DNA from: Polytrichum commune
Lineage: Eukaryota; Streptophyta; Polytrichopsida; Polytrichales; Polytrichaceae
Reading direction: 5' to 3'
Length of the DNA stretch: 60,000 bases
NCBI GenBank assembly: GCA_950295325.1
Contig: OX485803.1
Span: 34,365,554-34,425,553, forward strand
In this document: piece after piece, positions 12,185 through 23,875 of the stretch
How positions within the stretch are numbered: the first letter of the stretch is position 1
Layout of the letters: the number at the start of each line of letters is the position of its first letter
Program-made: the position numbers and the translations under genes
Notes under the pieces: generated by a model
The model's input: the letters and a program-made list of their open reading frames with translations, nothing else
What the model was told of the DNA's origin: nothing
Databases searched by the model: none

Positions 12185-12687
12185 AGGTAGACGGGTTTTA
12201 AATGGTTACTCTTTTTCCCAACTAGGCCGCTACTTATAGGATATGAAAAACGCAAATATTATTAGACGGCTTGCAAATCCAAATCTAGGTTGTAGTCACT
12301 TTCCTTGTTTTTTTAAAGCTCGTATAAATAGTGTTTTTGTTATCAAAGTGGAAATTCTTGAGCTCATTACATGGGCATATAGATCCCCCCCTAGTTATGT
12401 TGATTATTAAATTTGAAATGAGTGTCATGTTTTGAGCACGTAATCCAATCTTTGTAAAAACATGTCTTTCGGTATCCATTTTAGGGTCACACCTAATCAC
12501 ATACCACTCATATACATGTGCCCGATTAAGAGAAGTAACCAAATAAAAGTTTCTATATCTTAGGTGGGCCTTAAGTATGAACCTTTCTCTCTGCACCAAC
12601 TTCTCATATGGAATGTGGAACACATCACACTTGCAACATATGAAATCTTCCATAGTCGGTTTGAACATCGAGATTCATGACCCACCT
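12185..12687 (-). mobile_element. Family A3 repeat, reverse copy, near full length
   Basis: The left end AGGTAGACGGGTTTTAAATG is preceded by TA, and the right end GACCCACCT lies at 12679-12687 with TA overlapping its edge. Interior blocks (TTATCAAAGTGGAAATTC, GAGCTCATTACATGGGCATA, TTTTGAGCACGTAATCCAAT, AAACATGTCTTTCGG) match the copies at 25235 and 30641. The 127-codon - strand frame inside it has no domain. Confidence 0.6.
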
Positions 12688-12705
12688 ACATGTTTGTTAA
12701 ATGTT

Positions 12706-12941
12706 CAATCCAAGATGACCCCTAACTACTAGATGAGAGTGGAGAGTGCCCAAATCCAAATAAAAGGGTTGGCAGTTCGATTCTTGACTATGAAATCTTC
12801 TCTCTAGTTGACAGATCAACCACCCACCGCAAGGTAGGCAATAAACCCCACCCTACATCAAAGGGATCCTTCAGCAGGGTAGGACCAACGGACTCAAATT
12901 CTCGTCAGATTGTCCGATGTTGTATATTATATTATTATTTA
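12706..12941 (+). mobile_element. Probable tRNA-derived SINE
   Basis: A pol III-like split promoter is visible. There is an A-box-like stretch TAGATGAGAGTGGAGAG near 12730, and a B-box-like GGCAGTTCGATTCTTGAC at 12771, about 35 bp apart as in tRNA-derived SINEs. A body with AATAAACCCCACCCTACATC and CAGGGTAGGACCAACGGAC follows, then a short AT-rich tail near 12925. The 9-bp sequence TTAAATGTT at 12697-12705 recurs at 12942-12950 and could be the target-site duplication, though it is AT-rich and might be chance. Confidence 0.5.
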
Positions 12942-12950
12942 TTAAATGTT

Positions 12951-15900
12951 GGTCTGAATTATAAGCAAATCAAAATTCATAATCTTTGCACAAAGTTGTT
13001 GCGTTTGATTCACACATTAGGAGGAGAAAGTCCAATCTTTCACTCATGCACTATATTGGCTCAACCTATGCAAAAGTAATATCTATGCATGTAACTTTGT
13101 CTTCTAGAACCCATAATTGTGACCCCTTCTCAAAGTCAATCTTCTATCTATAGTCTGAGTTCAATCAATCCAAAATGACTTCGAAATAGAATAACCTTTA
13201 CACATTTGCTTGAGAAGGGTTTCAACAAGATTTATGAAGGGGTACGTATGACTATTCAATTGAAAATACAAGGCCTGTATCTATTCGAATGAACTTCATA
13301 ACATTGTTAAGCAATTTGTAATTGTTTTGTGGGCCTCAAGAATATAATTGTGGGATGCACAAACCGTGTGTAAGGAGACTCATATTCAAATTGAGATCCC
13401 AACATCCCATGGTTCTATTCCCAGGGTCCGTAATTGCTTCATAACGTTATATGTTAAAGGAGTGTGGCTATGCATTTAAGGAGGGTGCATATGTGTGTGT
13501 GTGTGTGTGTTGAAATGTGAAGGGTTGTGATTCTTCAATTCTAAGTGCTATAAGTATGATCTTTGAGATTTGTTATGAAAATTCCTATAGAAATCCCAAT
13601 ACCAACTTCATTCTACTACATGTATATATATTGGCAACTTGTGGTGAGGGTGGGTGGACGTTGATGTAGACATCAATGGAAACTTCCAAAACAACCCCCC
13701 ATTGATGGCAACATGTTAAGCATGATGGTTTGGACATGGTTTGGAACATTAAATCATATGCATTGGTGCAATGGGTTCATAATAGTATGTGTAAGCAATT
13801 TGTGTGTGTTGGGGGGGATGTATTTTTTTCTCTTTCTATAGTGCACAATATGATTACAACTTATAAAATGATTGAAAATTGAAGTGTGGTGGTTTAGGAT
13901 TGAGAGCAATTCCCACATTGTTTACATTTCAAAGTTGTTCATTTTGAGTATCCATTGTTTTATTTACCAATAGGCCTTTCCACCATAGCATGTGTGAATG
14001 ACGTGTATATGCTCAAAGTGAGATATCAAACATCATCAACAACTTCTTGTATTAGTTTCAAATGGGAACTGTCAAAGCATCATTTTGACATTTGTAAGCT
14101 TGGTGAGAAATTCAAGCCATCTATTTTTAATTCTCAAGTTTAAAGGAAGTCAACCGTATTGTTGTTGAATAACTAGTATAGCATTGATTACTTAGGGGGT
14201 GAAAAAAATGATTGTTTTTGCTAAATAAATGGCGGTGTTTGCTGAAATGTTGAGAATTTTTAACTAAAAATGTTGAATATGGAGATAATTGCATGACATG
14301 TGCACATTGGACCCCAAAACATTAGGAATATACAATAGTCGCACTAAATGAGGGCGTCTAGATACCGACTCAAAATGATCCTAAGTCTAAGTTAAGTCAA
14401 AGTTGATTTAGAGCCAACTAACTCAACAACCAACGTAACAATTCAATGCCAATATTTGCTAAAGTCATTTATATGGGTAGTAAAATGGAATAGAAGAAGA
14501 AGGTCATGCAACTCTTCGAGTGTTGACCACTACAAGCAACATGTTGGCATGTTAGTTGTGTGGAAAACACTATGGTAAGAGCCCGGCTTGACCAATCTAC
14601 TCCACCCTCCGCCCTTGCACAACCACCATGGACTCTAATCCTCTCCGCTCCACACTATAAGCAACAACATCATGAGCAATGCTTAAGAACATCATCCATA
14701 CCTAGGATTAGCTAGTTGAGCGAGAGGACATTCATTAACTAAGATTTGAAGAACACAAGGTTCTTGAGAGAAACGTTGAGAGGAAACATGAGGTTTAGAG
14801 GAGGTCCAAATTTCTTGCCAATTTCCTAAACCATTGTAGATTATGCTTCAATAATAAATTATTATCATGCATCACAAAAGGGGGTTGGTTATGTCATATT
14901 TTCTAGTGTCTCCTCCAATCTCCTAACGACATTTGATGCAGAAGATCTTCACCACCCCGACACCGTTGAATTTTCAAGACTTCAGCACCCACCAGTTGGT
15001 TTCTTGTGATGACCACCTGAAATCTATGTTTATTTCCTTTGCATGTTAAGATGTCACTCCCACACATCGATTGGAAGAAGAGTTTATTAATCTAATGGAC
15101 CCGTGAATATTTAATTCCCGTGGAATCCATAACCCTAGAGCTTCCAAGAGGCTCCATGGGTTGGTCTTCATTGTCCTCCTTAATATCTAGAAATGCCACT
15201 TGTGCTACTTGTTGTTGACTTACATCGGCTATGTGACTTCCATCATCTATACGATGTTGCTTAGGGGGTTCCTCCAACTTAGTCCATTACAGCAAGACAT
15301 ACACATTTGCCAATATGTCGTTCAACTTCCATATGCCGAATCTTGTATTTGACATCATTGTTCCAAAAACTCAAACGGCCACTCTAGTGTCAACTTCTCC
15401 TCCAAACGAAACCAAAGCGGGGCGTACGTTTCCTCCTCAAACACCTTCATCTTGGTATGGGCTCGACGAAGTCACCTTCCACACTTCATTCTCTAAACCT
15501 TCTCACCCATTCAAAAGAAACTCTAAAATGGAGATTTCCTCTCCTCTTGGAATACTTATAAGGGTTTCATCTTGATGATATGATGATGAGGTTCCTTTTT
15601 GTCCAAGGATACAAGGGTTGTCTAGCTTTTCTATGTATTTTTGAGGCTTCATAAGATCATGTCCTCTACTTCATGATGCTTAAAGAAATAGGGAAATTTT
15701 GGATTCCTCATTAGAAATGGGTAGAACAATTGACACAACAAATCATTTGTACCCATCCTTCGGGACCCAAAGCGGTAGATCACTCCTGCAAAGAACTCTT
15801 AGTCAAATTTTCAGGAATACCACATGATTTTGACCTGATTGTTTGAAGTTTGATTGAAAATACTTCTATGCATATAATATATTTTGTAATGCATGATTGT

Positions 15901-17538
15901 TGCACAAGTACTTCCACATGGTACATGAAAATTGTCTTGTGTAACTCCACTGAATCTTCATCTTCCAAGTTGTGAATTCACTCTCCATATTGTTGTCCAA
16001 ACTCCTCCTTCATAATCAGCTGGTCAAAGTCCTTGAATATGTCACTGAGGTAAGATATAAAAGCAACAATAATCACAAAATCAAAGTGCATGTATGTATG
16101 TGCCTGGGCCACCTGAACTTCACAAAGAACACTTTAGAGTTAATAGAACATGTCAGCACAATTTAAACAACCTGAAAATAAAGATTAGGGTAATTAGACA
16201 AGTCACCATCCTTAACAATGTCAGTGTGCATAATAGCCACAAGTGGTACATGAAAACAAAACACCATCTATATATATATTTCATGGAACCCCTCATTGGA
16301 GTTGGAATTTGAATATCTCATCGACAAAAATGTTGGATTTGTTTTAAAGTATTATTTTAGTTGCCATACCCACTTTGTCCATTTCATATAACTTTCCAAC
16401 ACACGCGTGCTATCTGGCGACGGTAATGTACAAAAGTGGCGAAGAGGGTCTCATTGCCACTAAGAATGATTTTAAAATCGAGCTCTTAACCTCTATAGTG
16501 TAAAAAGGACCTTGGTGACCCCAAATTTGCAATCAACCAGGATTTATGTAAATTAGGACAACACATTTGTCCATAAAGAAAAATGCAAGTGAAACTAGCA
16601 TTGCGTCGTTCGTGGATGGATATTGGAAAACAACTTATTTAGTGGAAATAAGCCAAAAGCATATGATGGCAACCCCAATTATGCACTCACTCACGGAAGA
16701 AATGTGGTCAAAACGTCATTGTAAATGTTTATCATGTACAAACAACACAATGTAAGGTACATATGCCATAAACCAACATTATGTACCACAATCATACATT
16801 TGGAGCCTTACAATGTATTGACAATCAAGACAGTATAAAGTACATATGTTTACCCTGTACTCCGTAAATCCATTTTAGGTTCATTTGTGAGCTCACGGTT
16901 ATGATCAAGGTGAGACGTCTCTCGTTCAAGCTAGCCTCTTAACTAGACCATGGGAACCCCTAAGACCATAATAGTGCTCAAATGGGTGACTATTCTAGCA
17001 TCCTATCACTATGGTCTAGCCAACCCTAGTGGGGGTATCTAGGTGAGTTGTATATCCTCAACAAACCATGTGGGATCCCAAGAACTTGCCTATGCACGAG
17101 ATTAGGTGCATGCCAACTTGTTTGCGCCTACTCAAGATGTTCACCTTTGAATGGAGGTAGTAATCTTTGATAGCCATGTAATCCCCATGATGTTTATTTT
17201 GGGATTACATATAGAGTTAAGCCAACTAGAAGATGAAGCAACACCATAACTGATCGTTCATTCAAGAGCAAGAGGGATATCATAAGTCATCACAATTCTA
17301 CATCTACAAAGGCACGATATCATTCAAAATTTCCAAATTTTGCCCATGAGCTAATTGATCATGATTGGATAACCAACCCACATGAACATGTAACCAAGGA
17401 ACATGTGGATGACTTGCCGCTCCCACGGCTCACCACCCATTCAACTCTTGTTAATTATCTAGTTCATGATTCACGCCCACAACAACATCGTCTTCTTCTT
17501 CTTCTTCTTACGTCATGAACAACACTCCGAGTAGATTA
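12951..17538. other. Intergenic DNA, mostly unrecognised
   Basis: No intact gene. Short frames (15315-15575, + strand, 86 codons; 15092-15277, - strand) have no recognisable motif. The composition is AT-rich throughout. Diverged repeats may be present but I could not assign them. Confidence 0.5.
13492..13511. repeat. (TG)n microsatellite
   Basis: About ten TG units in non-coding DNA. Confidence 0.9.
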
Positions 17539-17921
17539 AGGTATGCATGTGTTATTCAACAAGGTATTTCCTATCCTCCACCTTCTATCGTTCAGATACA
17601 CGTCTTCAATTATGTGTTGCACTTGCAAATCTACAACGAAACGTTCACAAAATCCGTATTGAAACTCAAACGTCCAGCGATTCATGATCATTGGAAGTGC
17701 AAGCTTGTTGAATCATAAACTGAATACATAGATCCCCCAAATGGTGTTGACTAATGAGTGCGGAGTAGTTAATAATAAAAATTGACAATGTAATCCAATA
17801 CCATTCAAACATGTGTAGTTACGAAGTTCATTCTTGGATCCACACCACACCACACACCAATCAACTAGCTAGAGACGTCCAAATGAGAAAAGTAACCGAA
17901 CGACACCCACCCGCACACCCT
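17539..17921 (-). mobile_element. Family A MITE-like element, reverse copy
   Basis: The ends are AGGTATGCATGTGTTATTC (left, preceded by TA) and GAACGACACCCACCCGCACA with CCCT (right, followed by TA). The right end also carries ACACACCAATCAAC and AGTAACCGAAC, the reverse complement of the left end of the 45843 copy. The interior TGTGTTGCACTTGCAAATC is shared with the copies at 36283 and 42624. Length is about 383 bp with no open frame. Confidence 0.65.
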
Positions 17922-18772
17922 TATTAGGAGCACGCGCGCCCACAAGAAACTGTGGGGGGGGTAGTAGGGAAAGGTTGGGAAAGGGAATTCCATCGCCTAG
18001 AATGCACATCAAATTTTGCCTTTACAGACCGTGTCCTTCGTGCTGAAGCAAAAGGACAGCTTGTTTTTCTTTAAGGCCATGGCCTCTCAATAAGTAGGTG
18101 CCCGGTACTCACCTTACCCCCCCTTTGCTGTAGGCGTTGTACTTGAGGCCCACCTCCTATATACATAGTGAAACCCCTATTTCCCAAATAATAATATTCA
18201 AAAGGGCATTTGGAGGTTGGAAGCAAGAACTGCGTCACATCATTGGGTTGTGGCCCGACGCTTGTCCCGTACACACACGCTAAGCGTCAGACTACCTCAC
18301 CTACACCTAAGTTACGTACGGCTCTAGCTCCTCACCTTGACATAGCTCGATCGAGAGAGAGAGAGATATATATAGATAGAGAGATAGAGAGAGAAGCTTG
18401 CTTCTTTCCCTTTATGTAAGTCTAGTCTTCACATCATACATCTTTGATGCGATTGAGATGAGATGGCTTGTCAATTACATGACATTGCGTTGCATTGCAT
18501 GCAACCCGAATCACAAACCTATTTTAGGACGCGAACTTATGAGGTTTGGCCTCTTTTGGATGTGGGTTTTGTTTTATTAGGTATGGATGTCATGAGAATG
18601 AGATGAAGGAGTGGTTCACGTGGGGTCCTCAGTCCCGAGTCTCACTCTTGTTAGCAAGTCTGAACATGGAGGCAAGGTTCCAACTTTTGAGCCTGAAGAA
18701 ACCATAAAAATATGGTTGATTATCATTAAATCATGTGATTTTTTATTATCATATGCAGAATATCTACATGAT
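17922..18772. other. Intergenic DNA with GA-rich microsatellite
   Basis: Holds GA/TA-rich low-complexity DNA at 18350-18395 (GAGAGAGAGAGATATATATA). No gene recognised. The 60-70-codon frames are unremarkable. Confidence 0.5.
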
Positions 18773-18823
18773 TTGTGTTGAGAGTTGGGTCGAGCTCTTT
18801 ACTCGACCCAACTCTCAACACAA
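18773..18823. repeat. Perfect 22-bp-stem hairpin
   Basis: TTGTGTTGAGAGTTGGGTCG plus AG (18773-18794) is followed by a 7-base spacer CTCTTTA and then its exact reverse complement (18802-18823). The match is 22 of 22 and stops sharply on both sides. Possible explanations are the fused ends of a foldback element, a palindromic insertion or a small-RNA hairpin. The stem is short for a typical plant miRNA precursor. Confidence 0.9.
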
Positions 18824-19198
18824 GTCCCAAGCCTCGGCTCTAAAAAGTGTTGCCATGCAGGTGTCCAAGTCATACTTGGGATTTGGGACTAGGGACCATG
18901 TGTGAAGTGGCAAGTCCCAACTTCCTTGCTCTCAGTGGCTGAGATTGTATGGATTGACCTCGAGTGACTTTGGAGTTAGGACTTGGGATCCCATGTGATC
19001 CAACCTAAAGGAGTTTACACTTCAGTTTTGTGATGAATTTCCATTGAATGTTTATGAGATCTTTTAAAAAGTGATTGTATGGGTGTGTCTGAGCTAGATA
19101 TGTTGAATGGGTGTTGAGCATTTATTGTCTTGGTTAGCAACTTGTGAGTCGTCATGTAATTCTTAGAATCATACTAGAAGTATTAGTTTTAGGAGAAG

Positions 19199-19420
19199 GT
19201 GATACCATTATTGTCCAAAACCATTGGCTTGAACAAGGTCGGTGTTCGAATGATATGTGTTTACCTTTTATTCTACTGGTATACGATAATGCTCATTGCT
19301 AAGAAAGGACACCGTAAAGACATGTGCTACAATGAGATTGGACCATATGCACAAAAAATACGAATTGGGATTGGGAGGGCTTGTGATTATTTACAAACGG
19401 AGAACAATTTCCGGAGAACA
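19199..19420 (+). mobile_element. Family A3 repeat fragment
   Basis: GACACCGTAAAGACATGTGC, AATGAGATTGGACCATATG and GGGAGGGCTTGTGATTATTT match the A/A3 interior. It is truncated at the right by the element that begins at 19421. Confidence 0.45.
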
Positions 19421-19897
19421 TTCAAACCTTGGACAACTGTCAAAATAACTATAGTTAACTAGACTTTTTGCAATGCATTTTAGGGAACAACTATAGTCAA
19501 CTAGAAAAATTTCAAACCGATTTGAAGAACAACTATAGTTACTTAGAAAATTTCCAAGTATTATTACATGTTTGAAGAAGTTTGCCTCTTGATTTGCTTC
19601 AGTTGAGGGTCTTTAATATGCTCGGGCCATTGAGGATCATCAAGAAACGCCTTTATACGATCACTCACAATGTTGAGGTCCAAAACAACCTTCACGTACA
19701 CCAACACAAATAACACACTAGTGACGCTACAACACTACAACATAATTTCGTGAATATGCTGCACTCAACTATAGTTAACTAGATATAACTATAGTTAACT
19801 ACATTTTTTGACTGGTCAAATCGCAAACAACTATAGTTACGAAAGGCAACTAGTTAACTAATAGTTGAATTAGTTGGTTAGTTGTCCAAGGTTTGAA
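19421..19897. mobile_element. TIR element with repeated AACTATAGTTAACTAG motifs
   Basis: A perfect 18-bp TIR, TTCAAACCTTGGACAACT, lies at 19421-19438 and inverted at 19880-19897, giving a 477-bp element. The motif AACTATAGTTAACTAG or close variants occur at about 19447, 19489, 19531, 19767, 19787 and 19829, plus a related TAGTTAACTA at 19851. They cluster in both subterminal regions and are absent from the middle. Repeated subterminal motifs are known as transposase-binding sites in hAT and CACTA elements; assignment to either class is inference. No open frame, and no convincing target-site duplication found. Confidence 0.7.
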
Positions 19898-21089
19898 CAT
19901 CTTCCACTTGAATGCCTCATAATATCTTCATATCCATCCCACATATTGAAACTTTGAATGACATTCCATGTTAACCATAATTGTTAATCCTATGAACAAT
20001 TCCCAAGCCAAAAAAACGGTTATAATTGGAAGTGTATGAGTAATTGGGGATGCCCACCATATTGGCCACACACCTTCAAGTGTAATTAAGGATGCTTGGT
20101 ATTCTTAGTCGAGGGCTTTGGAAAAAGTTCAATACATAAAGTGTTTTGTTGAGTTTGGTATGTGTAGGAGCAGAAAAGTGGCATGTAGTACATGTCAATG
20201 TGATCCTTTGATGGTTCCTCACATATTTTCCCTCTATAAATGTTATATTTTAAGCACTTCTTCATAAAATGCTTAACCCTAAGGTTCTCTAGAGCATTTA
20301 GGGTTTAATGATTCCATTGGCCAACATTACTCGCTTAATGGAATAAGAATCGAGGCACACTTTTGTATTGGAGATAGGTTTCAATCCATAATTCAAATGG
20401 TAATATCATGCAATCTCCAAGCACTTTTAATACATCTTTTCCAATTGGACCATCAAGTTCATATTTGCCCTTATCTCACAGAGGCCAATGCACTTTGACA
20501 TTCCTTTTGACATCAACACAATGTGGTTTTTTAATTTCATACGTTTTATGATTTTTAACGTCAAATTTAGTCATTTCATTGTTGACATGGAGATGTTTAC
20601 TTTATTTATTTTTAACACACGTAAACGCACTACACTGATTATCCCGATTAGCGTGTGTTACTATGGGGAGTTACGCAATGCAATGATGTCTTACTTGAAA
20701 GTTCAAGAAGTTTACTAACAAAAGTTCAATAGGTTGTTTGGACATTATTGAACGTAAATGAAGTTGCTCGGTAAAATATTGCATCCCCAATATTAATTTA
20801 TAGCATTGTGTAACTTGAAAATCAACACACAATAATTGACATAACGGTGTAATTTACCACCCCTACTAGGTACCATCTTTTTCAAAATACACTTTCTAAA
20901 CATTTTGACAAATTATAATAACTTGTATATGGGTCTTGTATATTACATGTGAAGCCCAATTCTCCCAAGTACGCCTAGAGAAAGTAGTTGACAAACTCAA
21001 AACATGAGGTCAACATTTTTTCTTCTTCTTTTGAATGTTATCCAACTCATTGAGGTAGCTCAAGTTGAACTTGTGTTTTGGGGTTTGTC
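19898..21089. other. Intergenic DNA, nothing recognised
   Basis: AT-rich, with frames up to 76 codons that lack recognisable motifs. CATCTTCCACTTGAATGCCT at the left may be the right part of the A3 fragment interrupted at 19421. Confidence 0.45.
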
Positions 21090-21345
21090 ATCTTAGAGCC
21101 GGTTTAGACTACATTGAAGAAGTGCACAAGTCGGTCAAGAAGTTTTGCCCAAGGCATGACTATTTGAGGCAACAATTTTTATGGCAGACAAGATGGGGAA
21201 AAAAATTAAAAAAGAGAAAGGGGAAAAAAAAGGAAAGTCTCAAGTTGGAGTTCTTCAGAGGTCAAGTTTCTTGTCCAAGGGTTTTAGGTTGCCCAAGAAA
21301 CTTGAACTCTGGAGAACTCCCCCAACAAAAAGTGTCGCCATAAAG
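21090..21345 (+). repeat. Dispersed repeat family C, copy 1
   Basis: Matches 34930-35145 along its length: TTTAGACTACATTGAAGAAG, GACTATTTGAGGCAACAATT, ACAAGATGGGGAAAAAAA, TTGTCCAAGGGTTTTAGGTT and GGAGAACTCCCCCAACAAAA. The 92- and 90-codon frames here are rich in Lys from the A-rich stretch and are not kept open in the other copy, so I do not call a gene. Confidence 0.65.
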
Positions 21346-22339
21346 GCAGGTGTTGTGGATAACCTAGAAGTTCTAAGAGGTCAAACTAATTTATTATTTT
21401 TCTCTTTATGTGATGACGTATACTCTTTCAATTATGCTAATCATGCAACATAAAATGGTTAACATATTTTGAATTCATAGTCCAACATCTTCATAACATG
21501 TAACCTTTTGGTACATTATGATAATTACAATCCTAATTATAACTACTCAAATATAAGCATTTGGTGAGCAAAAAAAAGACCACGTAACATCCACTTACTT
21601 TAAACCAACTACAAAGTGCGGGTTGAAAACAATCCCCGCGCTTTTTGTAATGTGGCTTATTTCTTTTATTGTGTACAAGTTCCAATACACGTAACATGAC
21701 GCATGGACCCGATAATACCTTTGATGATTGCAAGAGGACCTCCAAGTCATACCATAAGGAAGAGGACACATTGGACTTTCACCATTGCATGAGAACTTTA
21801 TGCCATACTACTCCAAACATCACCCACTTGCGCAAAAGTTTTCGGCAAGAAACAAAGTTCATTCACCACATGGAAACAACATAAATGCTTCAATTATGAG
21901 CATCCAAATAGGAGCATCAACAACCATAAATAAATTTTAAAAAATAAAAAATAAAAAATAAAAAAATATATCGAAATTGAACTTGGTGTTTAGTCTAAGC
22001 ATGAAGAGTAAGAACAATCACACATATGTGATCACTTTTAGAGTTATGTTATTGAATGACGAAGCTAGTGGCTGCCATATTTGGGATGTTGGACTCAAGT
22101 TTACCTTATACGGTTCTAATTTCTTTGATATTTTTGGGGTGTAGTAAGGGGTGGCCCTATTGTGGGCACTTTCAGCTCTACAATTGTTTATGCCCAAGTT
22201 AGCAATTGCAAATCACAAAGATTGTAACTTGAGCTTTCAAGATTGGAGTAGAAGCGTAGAAGTTATGATCTCAAACTGAAGGTTCTTGTTCTCTTTAGAT
22301 GATTACATAGACTGTGCTTTAAAATTTGATAATGATGTC
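21346..22339. other. Intergenic DNA, nothing recognised
   Basis: Includes an A-rich run near 21930-21970. No supported feature. Confidence 0.45.
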
Positions 22340-23115
22340 CACGTTTTGAGCATATACGTGTCCAGTGAGGATCAAAGGACAAACACTGTAAAGGACACAT
22401 GTTTAAAATAATAATAAAACTAGACTACATCTTCAAATCTTACTATTTACTCTACACTCGATAGCAAACACAACTGAGAAAACACATGTATAGAGTTCAA
22501 AAGTTAACAAACTTGCACGTCTGATAACCGTAACTTGGTCAAGGAAAGTCCAAATTTCAATCCGTTTTTTTTGCAGACGCTGCATCGTGGAGTCGCTAGA
22601 GAACGCAACAAAAGTTTTGTTGTGTAAGGTATAAATACCATAAGCAGTTAACCACCCTCTAGTTGTGCACTAGACCACCGTCATAATGGAGAAGTGCCAA
22701 TTCTGAAACGGATCATGCCTCGGCAACAACTTTCAATGCGTGCACCCTTAGTGTAGCCAATGGGAATCAAGTGTTAATGCACCCACGAGGTAACTGATTT
22801 AAGCGATGCTCTGTATGAAAATGCGGATTACCGTGTTCGGTGTAGGGAGAATCTAGTAAACGAGTAGGGGGTTGAACAACTTTCCACTATGAAAATTTGT
22901 AGCATTTTCTTTTGTATAGGGCAGGAAAAATATGAAACAACTTGCATTCTTCACGAATCCTTCTCGTCTATCTTGGGAAATCATCTCATGATTGTCATCA
23001 GACCAGATCTTCAATGCGAACGAATCACCTCATTTCCATGGGTTAGGGTATTTTCTACCTTAAATCTAATAATCGGTAGGAAGTTGGAGAACATGAAAAG
23101 GAAACCGAATAACAC
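22340..23115 (+). mobile_element. Family A element split by a later insertion
   Basis: The left part (GAGGATCAAAGGACAAACAC, GGACACATGTTTAAAAT, ACACTCGATAGCAAACACA, GACGCTGCATCGTGGAG, TTTTGTTGTGTA) and the right part (AAATCTAATAATCGGTAGG, GAGAACATGAAAAGGAAACC, GAATAACACCCAC) together give the normal order of family A blocks. They are separated by 434 bp with TIRs of their own. The left TIR of the host copy is decayed. Confidence 0.65.
22627..23060. mobile_element. 434-bp TIR insertion nested in family A
   Basis: The element begins AGGTATAAATACCATAAGC and ends GGTTAGGGTATTTTCTACCT, an inverted repeat of about 17 bp with a few mismatches. It is flanked on both sides by TA (22625-22626 and 23061-23062). 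Removing it and one TA restores TTGTGTAAATCTAATCGG, the sequence found uninterrupted in the array at 6880-8280, so the insertion boundaries are exact. TA duplication fits Tc1/mariner-like elements, although TAA with a slightly shifted end is also possible. The 100-codon frames near its right edge read across the boundary and are not genes. Confidence 0.8.
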
Positions 23116-23437
23116 CCACAAACAGGCAAAGCGGGGGAGGGGAGGGGATGCGGATATTTGTGTCTGTACTTTGGGCGATCCCTCATGCTGACTCATGTCA
23201 GAAGGTAGGAAAAAGTACCCTGGACACCAAGTCAGAACCACGTTTGGATTTCCATGCACTATCTTCCACAGCCCCTGTGGCCAGCATTCAACGACATTGC
23301 CAATTTCATTCAATGGACGGGGAGACCCGACCGCCTGCTACACTAATAAGCATAGCATGCTTCTTTATTTGGTTAGAGCCGTGACCACCGTGAATTTGTG
23401 AGGGCCCAAAAGAAAAGTGTCCAAAGGCCGTCCCAAC

Positions 23438-23875
23438 GACTCCTCCACAATCATCTTGTGGTGTGGTCACGGGCCCTCAAGTGTAGTGTGAAGTCATAAG
23501 TGACCAGGCCCTCAACCAAATGCTATTTCAATGAGTTTCTATTCATGCGGTGTCCTCACATGTGATAAAGTAGAAAGAAAAAAGAAACCCCCACCAATGG
23601 TTGTGGGCGTTCGGAGTGCCATGGTTTCATGGTTTTTGTGGTAGGCCTACCTATGACTCCTCCACAATCATCTCGTGGTGTGGTCACGGGCCCTCAAGTG
23701 TAGTGTGAAGTCATATGTGACCGGGCCCTCAACCAAATGCTATTTCAATGAGTTTCTATTCATGCGGTGTCCTCGCATGTGATAAAGTAGAAAGAAAGAA
23801 AAACACCCCCCACCAATGGTTGTGGGTGTTCGGAGTGCCATGGTCTCGCGGTTTTTGTGGTAGGCCTACCTCCAA
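23438..23875. repeat. 217-bp tandem duplication
   Basis: CTCCTCCACAATCATCTYGT begins copies at 23440 and 23657. Both run through GTCACGGGCCCTCAAGTGTA, GAGTTTCTATTCATGCGGTG, CACCAATGGTTGTGGGYGTT and TTTTTGTGGTAGGCCTACCT with only scattered differences. Weaker echoes of the CCCTCAAGYGTAGTGTG block occur near 23987 and 24055. Non-coding. Confidence 0.9.

Noticed and set aside
11530-12668. A pair of 127-codon frames on opposite strands
   Set aside because: They lie in two inverted copies of repeat A3 and have no domain; the shared repeat explains them.
12730-12790. Functional tRNA gene
   Set aside because: Only A- and B-box-like motifs are visible; no cloverleaf, acceptor stem pairing or terminator fits. 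SINE is the better reading.
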